This document shows positions 6,421-15,185 of a DNA stretch of 31,475 nt, in pieces; positions within the stretch are counted from its first letter, which is position 1, and each line of letters begins with the position of its first letter. Source of the DNA: an uncultured Rhodoplanes sp. (GTDB lineage Bacteria > Pseudomonadota > Alphaproteobacteria > Rhizobiales > Xanthobacteraceae); the NCBI GenBank assembly GCA_936924235.1, contig CAKZHN010000106.1, forward strand, positions 1-31,475, written 5' to 3'. A program made the translations under genes and the position numbers. The notes beneath the pieces were generated by a model, which made no database searches, was not told the origin of the DNA, and was given only the letters and a program-made list of their open reading frames with translations.

Positions 6421-7542
6421 ATGCCTGATCGCACCAACACTCTCGGTTGGAAGGCGTTGGTTGGCGCACTGGCGTCGATCGCTTTCAGCGGCGCCGCCAT
6501 AGCGCAGAGCGCCCCGCCGCCGCCGGCCGTTTCGGTCTCTGCGGTGGTCAGCCGCCAGGTGACCGAAACCATCGACTACGTCGGACGTGTCACCGCGATC
6601 GACAAGGTCGACATCGTAGCGCGGGTGCCGGGCTTCATCGAGGAGCGCACCTTCACCGAAGGCCAGCTGGTCAAGAAGGGCGATCTGCTGTTCCGGATCG
6701 AGCAGGACACCTATAAGGCGGCCGTCGAGCAGGCGCAGGCGGCGCTGGCCCGCGCCAAGGCCACCGAGATCAACACCAAGCTGCAGCTCGAGCGCGGCCA
6801 GGACCTGGTGCGCAACAACAACATCCCGCAGGCCACCGTCGACCAGCGCGCCGCGGACGAGGCGGCGTCGCAGGCCGGCATCATGGAAGCCCAGGCCCAG
6901 CTCGATCAGGCGAAAATCAATCTCGGCTACACGGAAATCCGCTCGCCGATCGACGGGCGGATCGGGCTTGCGATCTACACGGTGGGCAACCTGGTGCAGC
7001 CCTCGTCGGGCAGGCTTGCGACCATCGTCCGGCAGGATCCGATCTACGTGATCTTCCAGGTCAGCCAGCGCAACATCCTCGACTACCGGCGCAGGGTCGC
7101 CCAAAACCCCGACAACGCCCGTGTCGTCATCCACCTCAAGCTGCCGGACGGCAGCGCCTATGCGCATGGCGGTATCAGCAACTTTCTCGACGTCCAGGCC
7201 GATACTACGACCGACACCGTCGCGGCGCGGGCGCAGGTGCCGAACCCGGACGGCGCCTTGATCGCCGGCGGCGTCGTGGGCGTGACGCTCGATCGCGGCG
7301 CGCCGCACGCGGCGCTGACTGTTCCACAAGCCGCCATGCTGCTCGACCAGGCCGGCCGCTATGTCCTGGTCGTCGATGCCGACAAGAAGGTCGAGCAGCG
7401 CCGCGTGACGGTCGGCAGCGAGCAGGGACGCGACATCATCGTGACCGATGGCCTCAAGGCCGGCGAACTGGTCATCGTCGAGGGCATCCAGAAGGTGCGG
7501 CCCGGCCAGGTCGTCAACGCGACCGTCGTGCCCAGGAGCTGA
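6421..7542 (+). CDS. RND efflux periplasmic adaptor (MexE/AcrA type)
   Basis: A 373-residue membrane fusion protein. After a signal peptide (ALVGALASIAFSGAAIAQ) come the beta-barrel/lipoyl strands TIDYVGRVTAIDKVDIVARVPGFIEERTFTEGQLVKKGDLLFRIEQDTY. Next is the coiled-coil hairpin (about residues 100-165, AVEQAQAALARAKATE..LQLERGQDLV), then the second lipoyl half TEIRSPIDGRIGLAIYTVGNLV and the membrane-proximal domain to the end. The cysteine-free signal region argues against a lipoprotein anchor. It would link the inner-membrane pump that follows to an outer-membrane channel. Its stop lies 4 bp before the pump start, and AGGAG for the pump is within its last codons, so the two are translationally linked. 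Confidence 0.93.
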   Translation: MPDRTNTLGWKALVGALASIAFSGAAIAQSAPPPPAVSVSAVVSRQVTETIDYVGRVTAIDKVDIVARVPGFIEERTFTEGQLVKKGDLLFRIEQDTYKAAVEQAQAALARAKATEINTKLQLERGQDLVRNNNIPQATVDQRAADEAASQAGIMEAQAQLDQAKINLGYTEIRSPIDGRIGLAIYTVGNLVQPSSGRLATIVRQDPIYVIFQVSQRNILDYRRRVAQNPDNARVVIHLKLPDGSAYAHGGISNFLDVQADTTTDTVAARAQVPNPDGALIAGGVVGVTLDRGAPHAALTVPQAAMLLDQAGRYVLVVDADKKVEQRRVTVGSEQGRDIIVTDGLKAGELVIVEGIQKVRPGQVVNATVVPRS

Positions 7543-7546
7543 GAGA

Positions 7547-10500
7547 ATGTTCTCCGGAATCTTCATCGACCGGCCGCGGCTCGCTTTCGTCGTCGCCATC
7601 GTCATCACGCTCGCCGGCATCATCGCCATCAACGTGATCCCGATCGCGCAATTCCCGGACATCGTGCCGCCCCAGGTGACGCTGAACGCCACCTATCCGG
7701 GTGCCGATGCCGAGGTGGTCGAGAACACCGTCGCCCAGCCGATCGAGCAGCAGATCAACGGCATCGACAATGCCCTGTACTATCAATCGGCGAGCGCCGC
7801 CGACGGCAGCTACATCCTCACCGTGACCTTCGCGCTCGGCACCGATCCGGACATCAACACGGTCAACGTGCAGAACCGCGCAAGCCTTGCGATCCCGCAA
7901 CTGCCGCAGGAGGTCTCGCGCGCCGGTCTCACCATACGGAAGAAATCAGCCGCCCTGCTCCAGATCATCAACGTCTATTCGCCGAACAAGACCTACGATT
8001 CCGTCTATCTCAGCAACTACGCGACCATCAACGTCATCGATCCGCTGGCGCGGATCAAAGGCGTCGGACAGGCGCAGCTGTTCGGACCGCTCGACTATTC
8101 GCTGCGCATCTGGCTCGACCCCGACCGGCTCACCGAGCTGAATCTGACGCCGAACGACGTCATCACGGCGGTGCAGAATCAGAACGTCCAGGCGGCGCTC
8201 GGCCGGGTGGGCGCGGCGCCGATCTCGAACGATCAGCAGGTCCAGATCAACATCAAGACCACCGGCCGGCTGACGCGGCCGGAGGAATTCGGCGCCATCG
8301 TGCTGCGCACCAAGCCCGACGGCTCGGTGATCCGCGTCAGGGACGTGGCCCGCGTGGAGCTCGGCGCGCGATCGCAGGACCGCTACAGCCGCTTCAACGG
8401 CTCGCCGACCGCCGCCATCGGCATATATCAGACGCCGGGATCGAACGCGATCGAAGTGGCGCGGAAGGTCCGCGAGACGATGGACGAGCTGCAGAAGCGC
8501 TTCCCCAACGATCTTGCCTACAACATGTTCTTCGACAACACGGTGTTCGTCACCTCCACGATCAACGAGGTCGTTCATACGCTGGTCATCGCGATCGTCC
8601 TGGTCGGCGTGGTGGTGTTCCTGTTCCTCGGCAGCTGGCGGACGACGCTGATCCCACTGATCGCCGTTCCGGTGTCGGTCATCGGCACCTTCGCGGTCCT
8701 GCTGCTGATCGGCTACACCGCCAACACCGTCTCGCTGCTGGCGCTGGTGCTCGCCATCGGCATCGTGGTCGACGACGCCATCGTCGTGGTAGAGAACGTC
8801 GAGCGGGTGATGGAGGAGAACCCCGACCTTCCGGTGGCCGAGGCCTGCAAGAAGGCGATGGCCGAGATCACGGGGCCGGTGCTGGCCATCACGTTCGTGC
8901 TGCTGTCGGTGTTCGTGCCGGTCGCCTTCATCCCCGGCATCAGCGGGCAGCTGTTCCGGCAATTCGCCGTGGCGGTCAGCGTGTCGATGCTGATCTCGGC
9001 CGCGATTGCGCTGAGCCTGAGCCCGGCGCTGTGCTCGGTGCTGCTCAAGCACGGCCAGAAGAGTCTCGGTCCGATGCGCTACGTGCTGCGCGGCATCGAC
9101 CGCGCGCGCGACGGCTACGCCACGGTGGTGCGTCGCCTGGTGCGCGTGTCCATCGTCGGGATCGTGGTGGTGGCCGGCACGCTCGGCGCAGCGACGTGGC
9201 TGTTCGGCAAGACGCCGAAGGGCTTTCTGCCGGAGGAGGACCAGGGCGCGATTTTCGCCGCCCTGCGCCTGCCGGAAGGCGTCTCGCTCAACCGCACCGC
9301 GGACATCGTCAAGCAGGTCGAGGACATCGCGCGGCCGATCCCGGGCGTCGAAGGCATCCTGTCGGTGGTCGGGCTGAATTTCATCGACTACGTCCCGTCG
9401 GCCAACCAGGCGTTCTTCGTCATCCGGCTCAAGCCCTATGAAGAGCGCACCGACCGGGCGCAAAGCGTCCCAGCGATCATCGCGCGTCTGCGGCCGCAGA
9501 TGGCGGCGATCCAGGGCGCCATCGGCTTCCCGTTCAACCTGCCGCCCATTCTCGGCCTCGGCAACACCGGCGGCTTCCAATACGCGCTCGAAGCGCCGCA
9601 GGGCCAGTCGCCGTCGGACCTCGCTGCGGCCCTGAAGGCACTGGTCGTGGCGGCCAACGCGCAGCCCGAGCTCGCGAGCGTGTACAGCACCTATGCGGCC
9701 GACACGCCGCAGATCTATCTCGACATCGATCGCGACAAGGCCCAGGTGCTCGGCGTCAAGATCATCGACATCTTCAACGCGTTGCAGTCGACGCTCGGCA
9801 GCTACTACGTCAACGACTTCAACGTCTTCGGCCGCACCTGGCAGGTCAACATCCAGGCCGAGCAGTCGTTTCGCGACAGGACCGACGACATCTACAATAT
9901 CTATGTGCGCAACGCGCAGGGCGGCATGGTGCCGATCCGGGCGCTCGCCGAGGCGAAGCTCGTCCAGGGACCGCAAACGGTGGTGCGCTACAATGGCTTC
10001 CGTGCCGCGATCGTGAATGGCGCACCGAAGCCGGGATTCAGCTCCGGCCAGTCGCTCGCCGCCATGGAGCGCGTTTCCGCAGCGACCCTGCCGGCCGGCT
10101 ACACCTTCGAATGGACCGGCACCGCGCTGCAGGAGAAGGCGGCGGGCGGACGCACCGGCATCGTGCTGGGCCTTGCCGTGCTGTTCGCCTACCTCTTTCT
10201 GGTCGCGTTGTACGAAAGCTGGAATATCCCGCTGTCCGCGCTCTTGTCCGTCAGCGTCGCGGTGCTCGGCGCCATCATTGCGACCATCGTCACCGGGCTG
10301 AGCTTCGACGTCTACGCACAGATCGGCCTCGTGGTGCTGATCGCGCTCGCGGCGAAGAACGGCATCCTGATCGTCGCCTTTGCGGTGGAGCAACGCCATC
10401 TCGGCAAGGACATCACGGCGGCCGCCATCGAAGCGGCGAGCCTCCGATTCCGCCCGGTGATGATGACGAGCTTCGCGTTCATCTTCGGAATATTCCCGCT

Positions 10501-10675
10501 GGTGATCGCCGAGGGCGCAGGCGCCGCGACGCGTCATGCGGTGGGCACGCCGGTGTTCGGCGGCATGCTCGCGGCATCGCTGGTCGGGATCTTCATCATT
10601 CCGCTGCTGTTCATCACGGCGGAGCGCCTGCGCCAGATGACCGCGAGAGCCAAGCCGCCGGAGCACACGCCCTGA
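7547..10675 (+). CDS. RND multidrug efflux pump (HAE1 family, MexF/AcrB type)
   Basis: A 1042-residue inner-membrane proton antiporter, the usual length for the hydrophobe/amphiphile RND family. It opens with FIDRPRLAFVVAIVITLAGIIA (helix 1), followed by the large periplasmic porter loop (YPGADAEVVENTVAQPIEQQINGID). Helix 4 carries the proton-relay aspartates in GIVVDDAIVVVENVE (about residues 409-410), and the second half carries AAKNGILIVAFA with the conserved lysine of the relay. Sequence similarity by eye is to the MexF branch. It should export toxic or amphiphilic compounds; which ones is unknown. No outer-membrane factor gene follows, so the pump must borrow a TolC/OprM-type channel encoded elsewhere. 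It converges with the regulator gene, 7 bp apart. Confidence 0.95.
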   Translation: MFSGIFIDRPRLAFVVAIVITLAGIIAINVIPIAQFPDIVPPQVTLNATYPGADAEVVENTVAQPIEQQINGIDNALYYQSASAADGSYILTVTFALGTDPDINTVNVQNRASLAIPQLPQEVSRAGLTIRKKSAALLQIINVYSPNKTYDSVYLSNYATINVIDPLARIKGVGQAQLFGPLDYSLRIWLDPDRLTELNLTPNDVITAVQNQNVQAALGRVGAAPISNDQQVQINIKTTGRLTRPEEFGAIVLRTKPDGSVIRVRDVARVELGARSQDRYSRFNGSPTAAIGIYQTPGSNAIEVARKVRETMDELQKRFPNDLAYNMFFDNTVFVTSTINEVVHTLVIAIVLVGVVVFLFLGSWRTTLIPLIAVPVSVIGTFAVLLLIGYTANTVSLLALVLAIGIVVDDAIVVVENVERVMEENPDLPVAEACKKAMAEITGPVLAITFVLLSVFVPVAFIPGISGQLFRQFAVAVSVSMLISAAIALSLSPALCSVLLKHGQKSLGPMRYVLRGIDRARDGYATVVRRLVRVSIVGIVVVAGTLGAATWLFGKTPKGFLPEEDQGAIFAALRLPEGVSLNRTADIVKQVEDIARPIPGVEGILSVVGLNFIDYVPSANQAFFVIRLKPYEERTDRAQSVPAIIARLRPQMAAIQGAIGFPFNLPPILGLGNTGGFQYALEAPQGQSPSDLAAALKALVVAANAQPELASVYSTYAADTPQIYLDIDRDKAQVLGVKIIDIFNALQSTLGSYYVNDFNVFGRTWQVNIQAEQSFRDRTDDIYNIYVRNAQGGMVPIRALAEAKLVQGPQTVVRYNGFRAAIVNGAPKPGFSSGQSLAAMERVSAATLPAGYTFEWTGTALQEKAAGGRTGIVLGLAVLFAYLFLVALYESWNIPLSALLSVSVAVLGAIIATIVTGLSFDVYAQIGLVVLIALAAKNGILIVAFAVEQRHLGKDITAAAIEAASLRFRPVMMTSFAFIFGIFPLVIAEGAGAATRHAVGTPVFGGMLAASLVGIFIIPLLFITAERLRQMTARAKPPEHTP

Positions 10676-10682
10676 TGCGCTC

Positions 10683-13553
10683 TCAGCCCAGCGCCGCCAG
10701 CCGGCGCTGGGCTGCCTTCACGTCGGCCGTCTCCGCGCCCTCGGCGAACTGCTCGAACACCGGCTGCAACAGCTCGCGCGCGCGTTCGGGCTTATCTGCC
10801 CACAGCGCCGCGAGATCGGTCGCGGTGCGCAGCTCCCAGGCCCGCGCGCCCTGGCGCCGGGCGAGCTCCAGCGACTGGGTGAAGCACTTTTCGGCGTCGG
10901 CGGCGCGTCGCCGCGGCATCGACAGCAGCAAGCCGCCCTTCATGCGCAGCAATTCCGGCATGTGAAGGTCGTCGCCGTTGGTCCTCACCCGTTCGATCGT
11001 CTCATCGACCAGCGTCATGGCTTCGGCGAACTGGCCGCTGGCGGCGAGCCCCTGCGCGAGCGAGAGACTGAACTCGGTGGTGAGCAGCCCGTAGTCCGCG
11101 GCGTGAACGGCCTTGAGACAGGTGCGCAGATCCTCGACGCCGGCCTTGGCATCGCCGCGCAGGATGGCGAGCGCCCCCAGATAGCCGCGGCCGACGGCGA
11201 GATAGGGGCCGAGCGAATGGGATCGCGAGTGGGCGATGAAACGCTTGATGTGGTCCGCGGCGCTCTCGAGATCGCCGGCCCAGAGAAACACCGAGATGCC
11301 CCAGATCAACGCCCGGGACAGCGGCACCGGGTGGCCCATCGATCCGGCGTCTTCGATGCTCTGGTGCGCGCGTTCCAGGGCCTGCGCCGGATGGCCTTGC
11401 AGCCACAGCGTCCTCGCCAGCGCAATGCCGGCGAAGTTGTAGTGCTCGTAGTCGAGATAGATGGTGCTGGCCTGGCGCTGGCCCGACCTCGGCCGCAACG
11501 CGGCTTCCAGCTCGGTGCGCGCGCCTTCGAGATCGCCGACGTGGTGGAGCGAGACGCCGAGGAAGCAGTGGGCCACCGCCGCGGCGGCCGGATCGTCCAT
11601 GAGCTGGGACGCCGCGAAGCTGCGCTTGGCGTAATCCAATGTGGTTTTGATGTCGCCGATGCGATGATGGAACATGTGCAGCAGCGACATCAGCTGCAGC
11701 TGATGCGGCACGTCGCCCTGCTCGTCGGCGATCGCGAGGCTTCTGCACAGGGCCGACCGCGCCGCCTCGCTGTTGCCGCGGGTCAGCATCAGCGACACGC
11801 CCAAGGCAGCCTCGAGATGCATCTCCTCGGGGCCGGAGCGCGTGGCGTCGTCGAGCGCGCGGATCGCGCGCTCCGACCAGCGATGACACTCGATCAGCAG
11901 CGACATCGTCAGGAACACCGGCGCCGCGGCGGCCGCAAGCCCGATGCCGGCCGGCACGTTGCCGTTCTCGCCGAAGCACCATTCCAGAGCCGCGCGCACA
12001 TTGTTGAGCGCGGCGAAGTGCGGCGACCGTTCGGTGCCGGTCGACAGGGTGGTCCATTCGGTCCCGGTCTGTTCCAGCCAACGCCGGTAATAGGCCGCGT
12101 GGCGCACCGCCAGCTCGTTGGCCTCGGTGGCGTCGATGCTGATCTCCAGCGCATAGGCGCGCGTCGTGTCGAGCAGCCGGTAGCGCATCATGGCGCCGAT
12201 CGGGCGGGTCGCCAGCATCGACTTGGCGACCAGGCTGTCGATCGCGCCGAACACCGTCGACTGGTCGAGCTTCGCGCCGATCACGACCTCCAGCGCCGCG
12301 TCGAGCGTGAAATGCCCGACGAACACCGCGAGCCGGCGCAGCACGGCGCGCTCCACGTCGGAGAGAAGCCCGTAGCTCCAGTCGAGCGTGGCCTGCAGCG
12401 TCTTCTGGCGCGGCGGCGCGGTGCGCGAGCCCTGCCACAGCAATGTCAGGCGCTGGTCGAGCAGGACTGCGGTCTGCTGCAGGCCGTGGGATTCGACGCG
12501 CCGCGCCGCGAGCTCGATCGCCAGCGCCACGCCGTCGAGCTTCCGGCAGATGTTGGCGAGAACGGGCGCGTCCGCGTCGCTGATGTCGAGACGCGCGCCG
12601 CTTGCGGCCGCACGCTCCATGAACAGTTGCGCCGCCGGAAATTCCCGGACCGCCGCCGCCGTGAGCCCCGGGGCGTCGGGCGGACAGGCCAGCGAATCCA
12701 GCCGGTAGACGTGCTCGCCGTCGACCCGGAGCGCTTCGCGGCTGGTGGCCAGGAGATGGACCTGAGGCGCGGCCTCCATGATGGCCTCCGCGAGCCCGGC
12801 CGCCGCTTCGACGAGATGCTCGCAGGTGTCGAGGATCAGGAGAATCCGCTTGTCGCGGAGATAGCCCATCAGGTTCGGCCGCACGTCGTCGGACTGCACC
12901 GACAGGCCCAGCATCGACGCCGCCGCCGTGGCCACGAGCTTCGGATCGCTCAGCATGCCGAGATCGACGAACAGCACGGCGCCGGCGAAATCCTCGACCA
13001 GGTGATGCCCGACCGCGACCGCAACCGTGGTCTTGCCGACGCCGCCGGGGCCGACGATGGTGACAAAGCGCGACGCGTTGAGCTGGGCGGACAGCTTGCT
13101 GATGTCGTCGTCGCGGCCGACCATCCGGCCCAGGCGGTTGGGAAGGTTGGCGTGTGGAAAGTGCACGGCCACGGCCAGCGCCGCCTCGGCGGCAGGCGCC
13201 GCGTCGCGCGGGCTCGCGATCCGCGACACCGGCGCGACGAAACAATAGCCCCGCCCTGCAAGCGTGGTGATGTAGCGCGCGCCCTCCTTGCCGTCGCCCA
13301 GCGCCTTGCGCAGGCTCGCCATATGAAACCGCAGGCTGCCTTCGTCGACCGTGACATCGGGCCAGACCCGAGACATCAGGTCTTTCTTGCTGACGACCTC
13401 GTTCGGGGCAGACATCAGGACAATAAGGATGTCGAGCGCCCGCGCGCCAAGATCGACGGCGGAGCCGTCTTTGGTGAGGAGCCGTTCGCCCGCGCGCAAG
13501 TTGAACGGACCAAATGACAGGCCGTCCTTGGTCTGACTTGGTACTGTCACCAT
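10683..13553 (-). CDS. Winged-helix / STAND-type ATPase / TPR transcriptional regulator
   Basis: A 956-residue regulator. Residues 12-108 are an OmpR/SARP-type winged helix (FGPFNLRAGERLL..KDGSAVDLGARALDILIVLM, then RVWPDVTVDEGSLRFHMASLRKALGD and ITTLAGRGYCFVAPV). An NTPase module follows, with Walker A GPGGVGKTT at 168-176 and Walker B LLILDTCEH at 238-246 (kin often read DNCEH). The C-terminal half is alanine/leucine-rich helical repeats, probably TPR. By analogy with AfsR and MalT, inducer binding and ATP-driven assembly would activate DNA binding. The start at 13553 removes 16 non-homologous residues. It lies between two of the three units carrying triple boxes and is divergent from the third, so it is the best candidate to bind them. 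The actual inducer is unknown. Confidence 0.92.
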   Translation of the reverse strand: MVTVPSQTKDGLSFGPFNLRAGERLLTKDGSAVDLGARALDILIVLMSAPNEVVSKKDLMSRVWPDVTVDEGSLRFHMASLRKALGDGKEGARYITTLAGRGYCFVAPVSRIASPRDAAPAAEAALAVAVHFPHANLPNRLGRMVGRDDDISKLSAQLNASRFVTIVGPGGVGKTTVAVAVGHHLVEDFAGAVLFVDLGMLSDPKLVATAAASMLGLSVQSDDVRPNLMGYLRDKRILLILDTCEHLVEAAAGLAEAIMEAAPQVHLLATSREALRVDGEHVYRLDSLACPPDAPGLTAAAVREFPAAQLFMERAAASGARLDISDADAPVLANICRKLDGVALAIELAARRVESHGLQQTAVLLDQRLTLLWQGSRTAPPRQKTLQATLDWSYGLLSDVERAVLRRLAVFVGHFTLDAALEVVIGAKLDQSTVFGAIDSLVAKSMLATRPIGAMMRYRLLDTTRAYALEISIDATEANELAVRHAAYYRRWLEQTGTEWTTLSTGTERSPHFAALNNVRAALEWCFGENGNVPAGIGLAAAAAPVFLTMSLLIECHRWSERAIRALDDATRSGPEEMHLEAALGVSLMLTRGNSEAARSALCRSLAIADEQGDVPHQLQLMSLLHMFHHRIGDIKTTLDYAKRSFAASQLMDDPAAAAVAHCFLGVSLHHVGDLEGARTELEAALRPRSGQRQASTIYLDYEHYNFAGIALARTLWLQGHPAQALERAHQSIEDAGSMGHPVPLSRALIWGISVFLWAGDLESAADHIKRFIAHSRSHSLGPYLAVGRGYLGALAILRGDAKAGVEDLRTCLKAVHAADYGLLTTEFSLSLAQGLAASGQFAEAMTLVDETIERVRTNGDDLHMPELLRMKGGLLLSMPRRRAADAEKCFTQSLELARRQGARAWELRTATDLAALWADKPERARELLQPVFEQFAEGAETADVKAAQRRLAALG
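10684..10714. terminator. Hairpin between the convergent pump and regulator genes
   Basis: CAGCCCAGCGCC (10684-10695) and GGCGCTGGGCTG (10703-10714) are exact 12-bp complements around a 7-nt loop. The hairpin overlaps the last codons of the regulator and lies just past the pump stop. It has no T-run on either side, so if it works as a bidirectional terminator it is not of the classical form; coding constraint could also explain part of it. Confidence 0.5.
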
Positions 13554-13723
13554 GGCTCTTCGGAGCCGCCAATCCAGATTTCTGAGCAATCCGGGCCGCA
13601 CTTTAGGTCAAGGGTCGCCCCCGCACCACGGGGGAGCGGTGACTGAAACTCCGCGCGCCAGCCTTGGCCGGCAGCCTTAGACCGGCAGCTTTGGCCCGGA
13701 AAAGTGGGCAACCCGGGCAACGT
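13554..13723. other. Regulator upstream region with a small hairpin and degenerate tandem repeats
   Basis: No gene is seen here. CCCCCG (13618-13623) and CGGGGG (13629-13634) form a 6-bp hairpin with a 5-nt loop. Three related 11-mers follow at 13657 (GCCAGCCTTGG), 13670 (GGCAGCCTTAG) and 13684 (GGCAGCTTTGG), 13-14 bp apart, between the regulator start and element C. They might be a second operator type, for example for autoregulation, or simple sequence drift. Confidence 0.45.
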
Positions 13724-13748
13724 CTAACAGCGCCTCACAACGCCTAAC
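13724..13748 (+). promoter_or_regulatory. Triple CT(A/C)AC element C, upstream of the epoxide hydrolase operon
   Basis: Boxes CTAAC, CTCAC and CTAAC begin at 13724, 13734 and 13744, again exactly 10 bp apart and read toward the downstream gene, whose ATG is 86 bp away. Between boxes 1 and 3 the sequence is almost the same as element A: one differing base in the first spacer and none in the second. The element lies in the divergent region shared with the regulator gene, 171 bp from its start, so it could also serve autoregulation. Confidence 0.8.
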
Positions 13749-13833
13749 GGGCTATTGCCCGCCCCCGGGGGTAGTTTTCGATCAACGCGGACGTGCACCG
13801 CAATCGCAGGTTCCCGAAATCAGGAGCTTCGCC

Positions 13834-15159
13834 ATGGAAACGAACAGAACGACCGAACGGATCGACCTCTCCCGCCGCCGGCTCCTGAGCACGGCCGCGG
13901 CGGGTATCGCTGCGGCGGGTGCGGCGAGCCTGCTCCCGTTACCACTGGGCGCCGCGCCCGCAGGCGATGCCATCCGTCCGTTCCGCATCGACATCCCGGA
14001 CGAGCAGCTTGCCGAGCTGCGCCGACGCTTGCTGGCGACGCGCTGGCCGGACCGGGAGACCGTTCCGGATCAGTCGCAGGGCGCGCAGCTCGACAAGCTC
14101 CAGGAGCTGGTTCGCTACTGGGGCACGGGCTACGACTGGCGCAAGGTCGAGGCGCGGCTCAACGCACTGCCGCAGTTCGCCACGACGATCGACGGCGTGG
14201 ACATCCACTTCATTCACGTCCGCTCGCGCCATCCGAACGCGCTACCGGTCATCGTCACCCACGGCTGGCCCGGCTCGATGATCGAGCAGCTCAAGATCAT
14301 CGACCCGCTCACCAATCCGACCGCGCATGGCGGCCGCGCCGAGGACGCCTTCGACGTCGTGATTCCGTCAGTGCCGGGCTATGGCTTCTCCGGCCGTCCC
14401 ACCACCACCGGCTGGGACCCTGACCGCGTTGCGCGGGCCTGGGCCGAGCTGATGAAGCGCCTCGGCTACACCCGCTATGTCGCCCAGGGCGGCGACTGGG
14501 GCACGCCGATCTCGAGCGCGATGGCGCGGCAGAAGGCCGAAGGGCTGCTCGGCATCCACATCAACCTGCCGGCGACGGTGCCGCCCGAAGTGGCCGCGTC
14601 GCTGACCGGCGGCCCATTGCCGGCCGGCCTCTCCGACCAGGAGCGCGCGGTGGTCGAAGCGCTGATGAAGTCCGGCAAGAACGGCAACCTCGCCTACTTC
14701 ACGATGATGACGGCGCGGCCGCAGAGCGTCGGCTACGGCATCACCGATTCGCCGGTCGGGCTCGCGGCATGGATCCTGGTGCATCCAGGCTTCGCGCAGT
14801 GGAGCTACGGCGCCGATGCCGGCAAGTCGCCGAGCCGAGACGATGTGCTGGACAACATTACGCTGTACTGGCTCACGAACACGGCGGCCTCCTCGGCGCG
14901 GCTCTACTGGGAGAACGGCGCGCGCGGCAGCGTCATCGTCGCCGCCGCGCAGAAAACGAATGAAATCGCCCTGCCGGTCGCCATCACGGTGTTTCCGGAA
15001 GACGTCTATCGCCCGCCGGAGACCTGGGCGCGGCGCGCCTACCGCAACCTGATCTATTTCCACGAGGTCGACAAAGGCGGCCACTTCGCCGCCTGGGAGC
15101 AGCCGGAGCTGTTCTCGGCCGAGCTGCGCGCCGCGTTCCGCCCGCTGCGGCAGTCATGA
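13834..15159 (+). CDS. Tat-exported epoxide hydrolase (EHN/juvenile-hormone type)
   Basis: A 441-residue protein. A twin-arginine signal is clear: SRRRLLSTAAAGIAAAGAAS, with a cut near GAAPAG. It continues with the epoxide-hydrolase N-terminal domain (IRPFRIDIPDEQLAELRRRLLATRWPD) and an alpha/beta-hydrolase core. The oxyanion loop is HGWPGS (143-148), the nucleophile is D221 in QGGDWGT and the base is H417 in KGGHFAAWEQPE, so the hydrolase triad looks intact. It should hydrate epoxides, or related substrates, in the periplasm after folding in the cytoplasm. AGGAG lies shortly before the ATG. It is the first gene of a five-gene unit under element C, and 26 bp separate it from the second P460 gene. 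Export of this normally cytoplasmic enzyme type is notable. Confidence 0.92.
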   Translation: METNRTTERIDLSRRRLLSTAAAGIAAAGAASLLPLPLGAAPAGDAIRPFRIDIPDEQLAELRRRLLATRWPDRETVPDQSQGAQLDKLQELVRYWGTGYDWRKVEARLNALPQFATTIDGVDIHFIHVRSRHPNALPVIVTHGWPGSMIEQLKIIDPLTNPTAHGGRAEDAFDVVIPSVPGYGFSGRPTTTGWDPDRVARAWAELMKRLGYTRYVAQGGDWGTPISSAMARQKAEGLLGIHINLPATVPPEVAASLTGGPLPAGLSDQERAVVEALMKSGKNGNLAYFTMMTARPQSVGYGITDSPVGLAAWILVHPGFAQWSYGADAGKSPSRDDVLDNITLYWLTNTAASSARLYWENGARGSVIVAAAQKTNEIALPVAITVFPEDVYRPPETWARRAYRNLIYFHEVDKGGHFAAWEQPELFSAELRAAFRPLRQS

Positions 15160-15185
15160 GTCCCGTCGTTCGACAGGAGACACGG

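Noticed and set aside
7946..10666. A 906-codon open frame on the minus strand opposite the RND pump gene
   Set aside because: Its translation is Arg/His/Asp-rich low-complexity sequence with no recognisable domain. It is an antisense shadow of a GC-rich gene; the plus-strand frame encodes a full RND pump.
10962..13517. An 851-codon plus-strand open frame opposite the regulator gene
   Set aside because: Same reason: the translation is compositionally biased and featureless, while the minus strand has a winged helix, Walker motifs and helical repeats.
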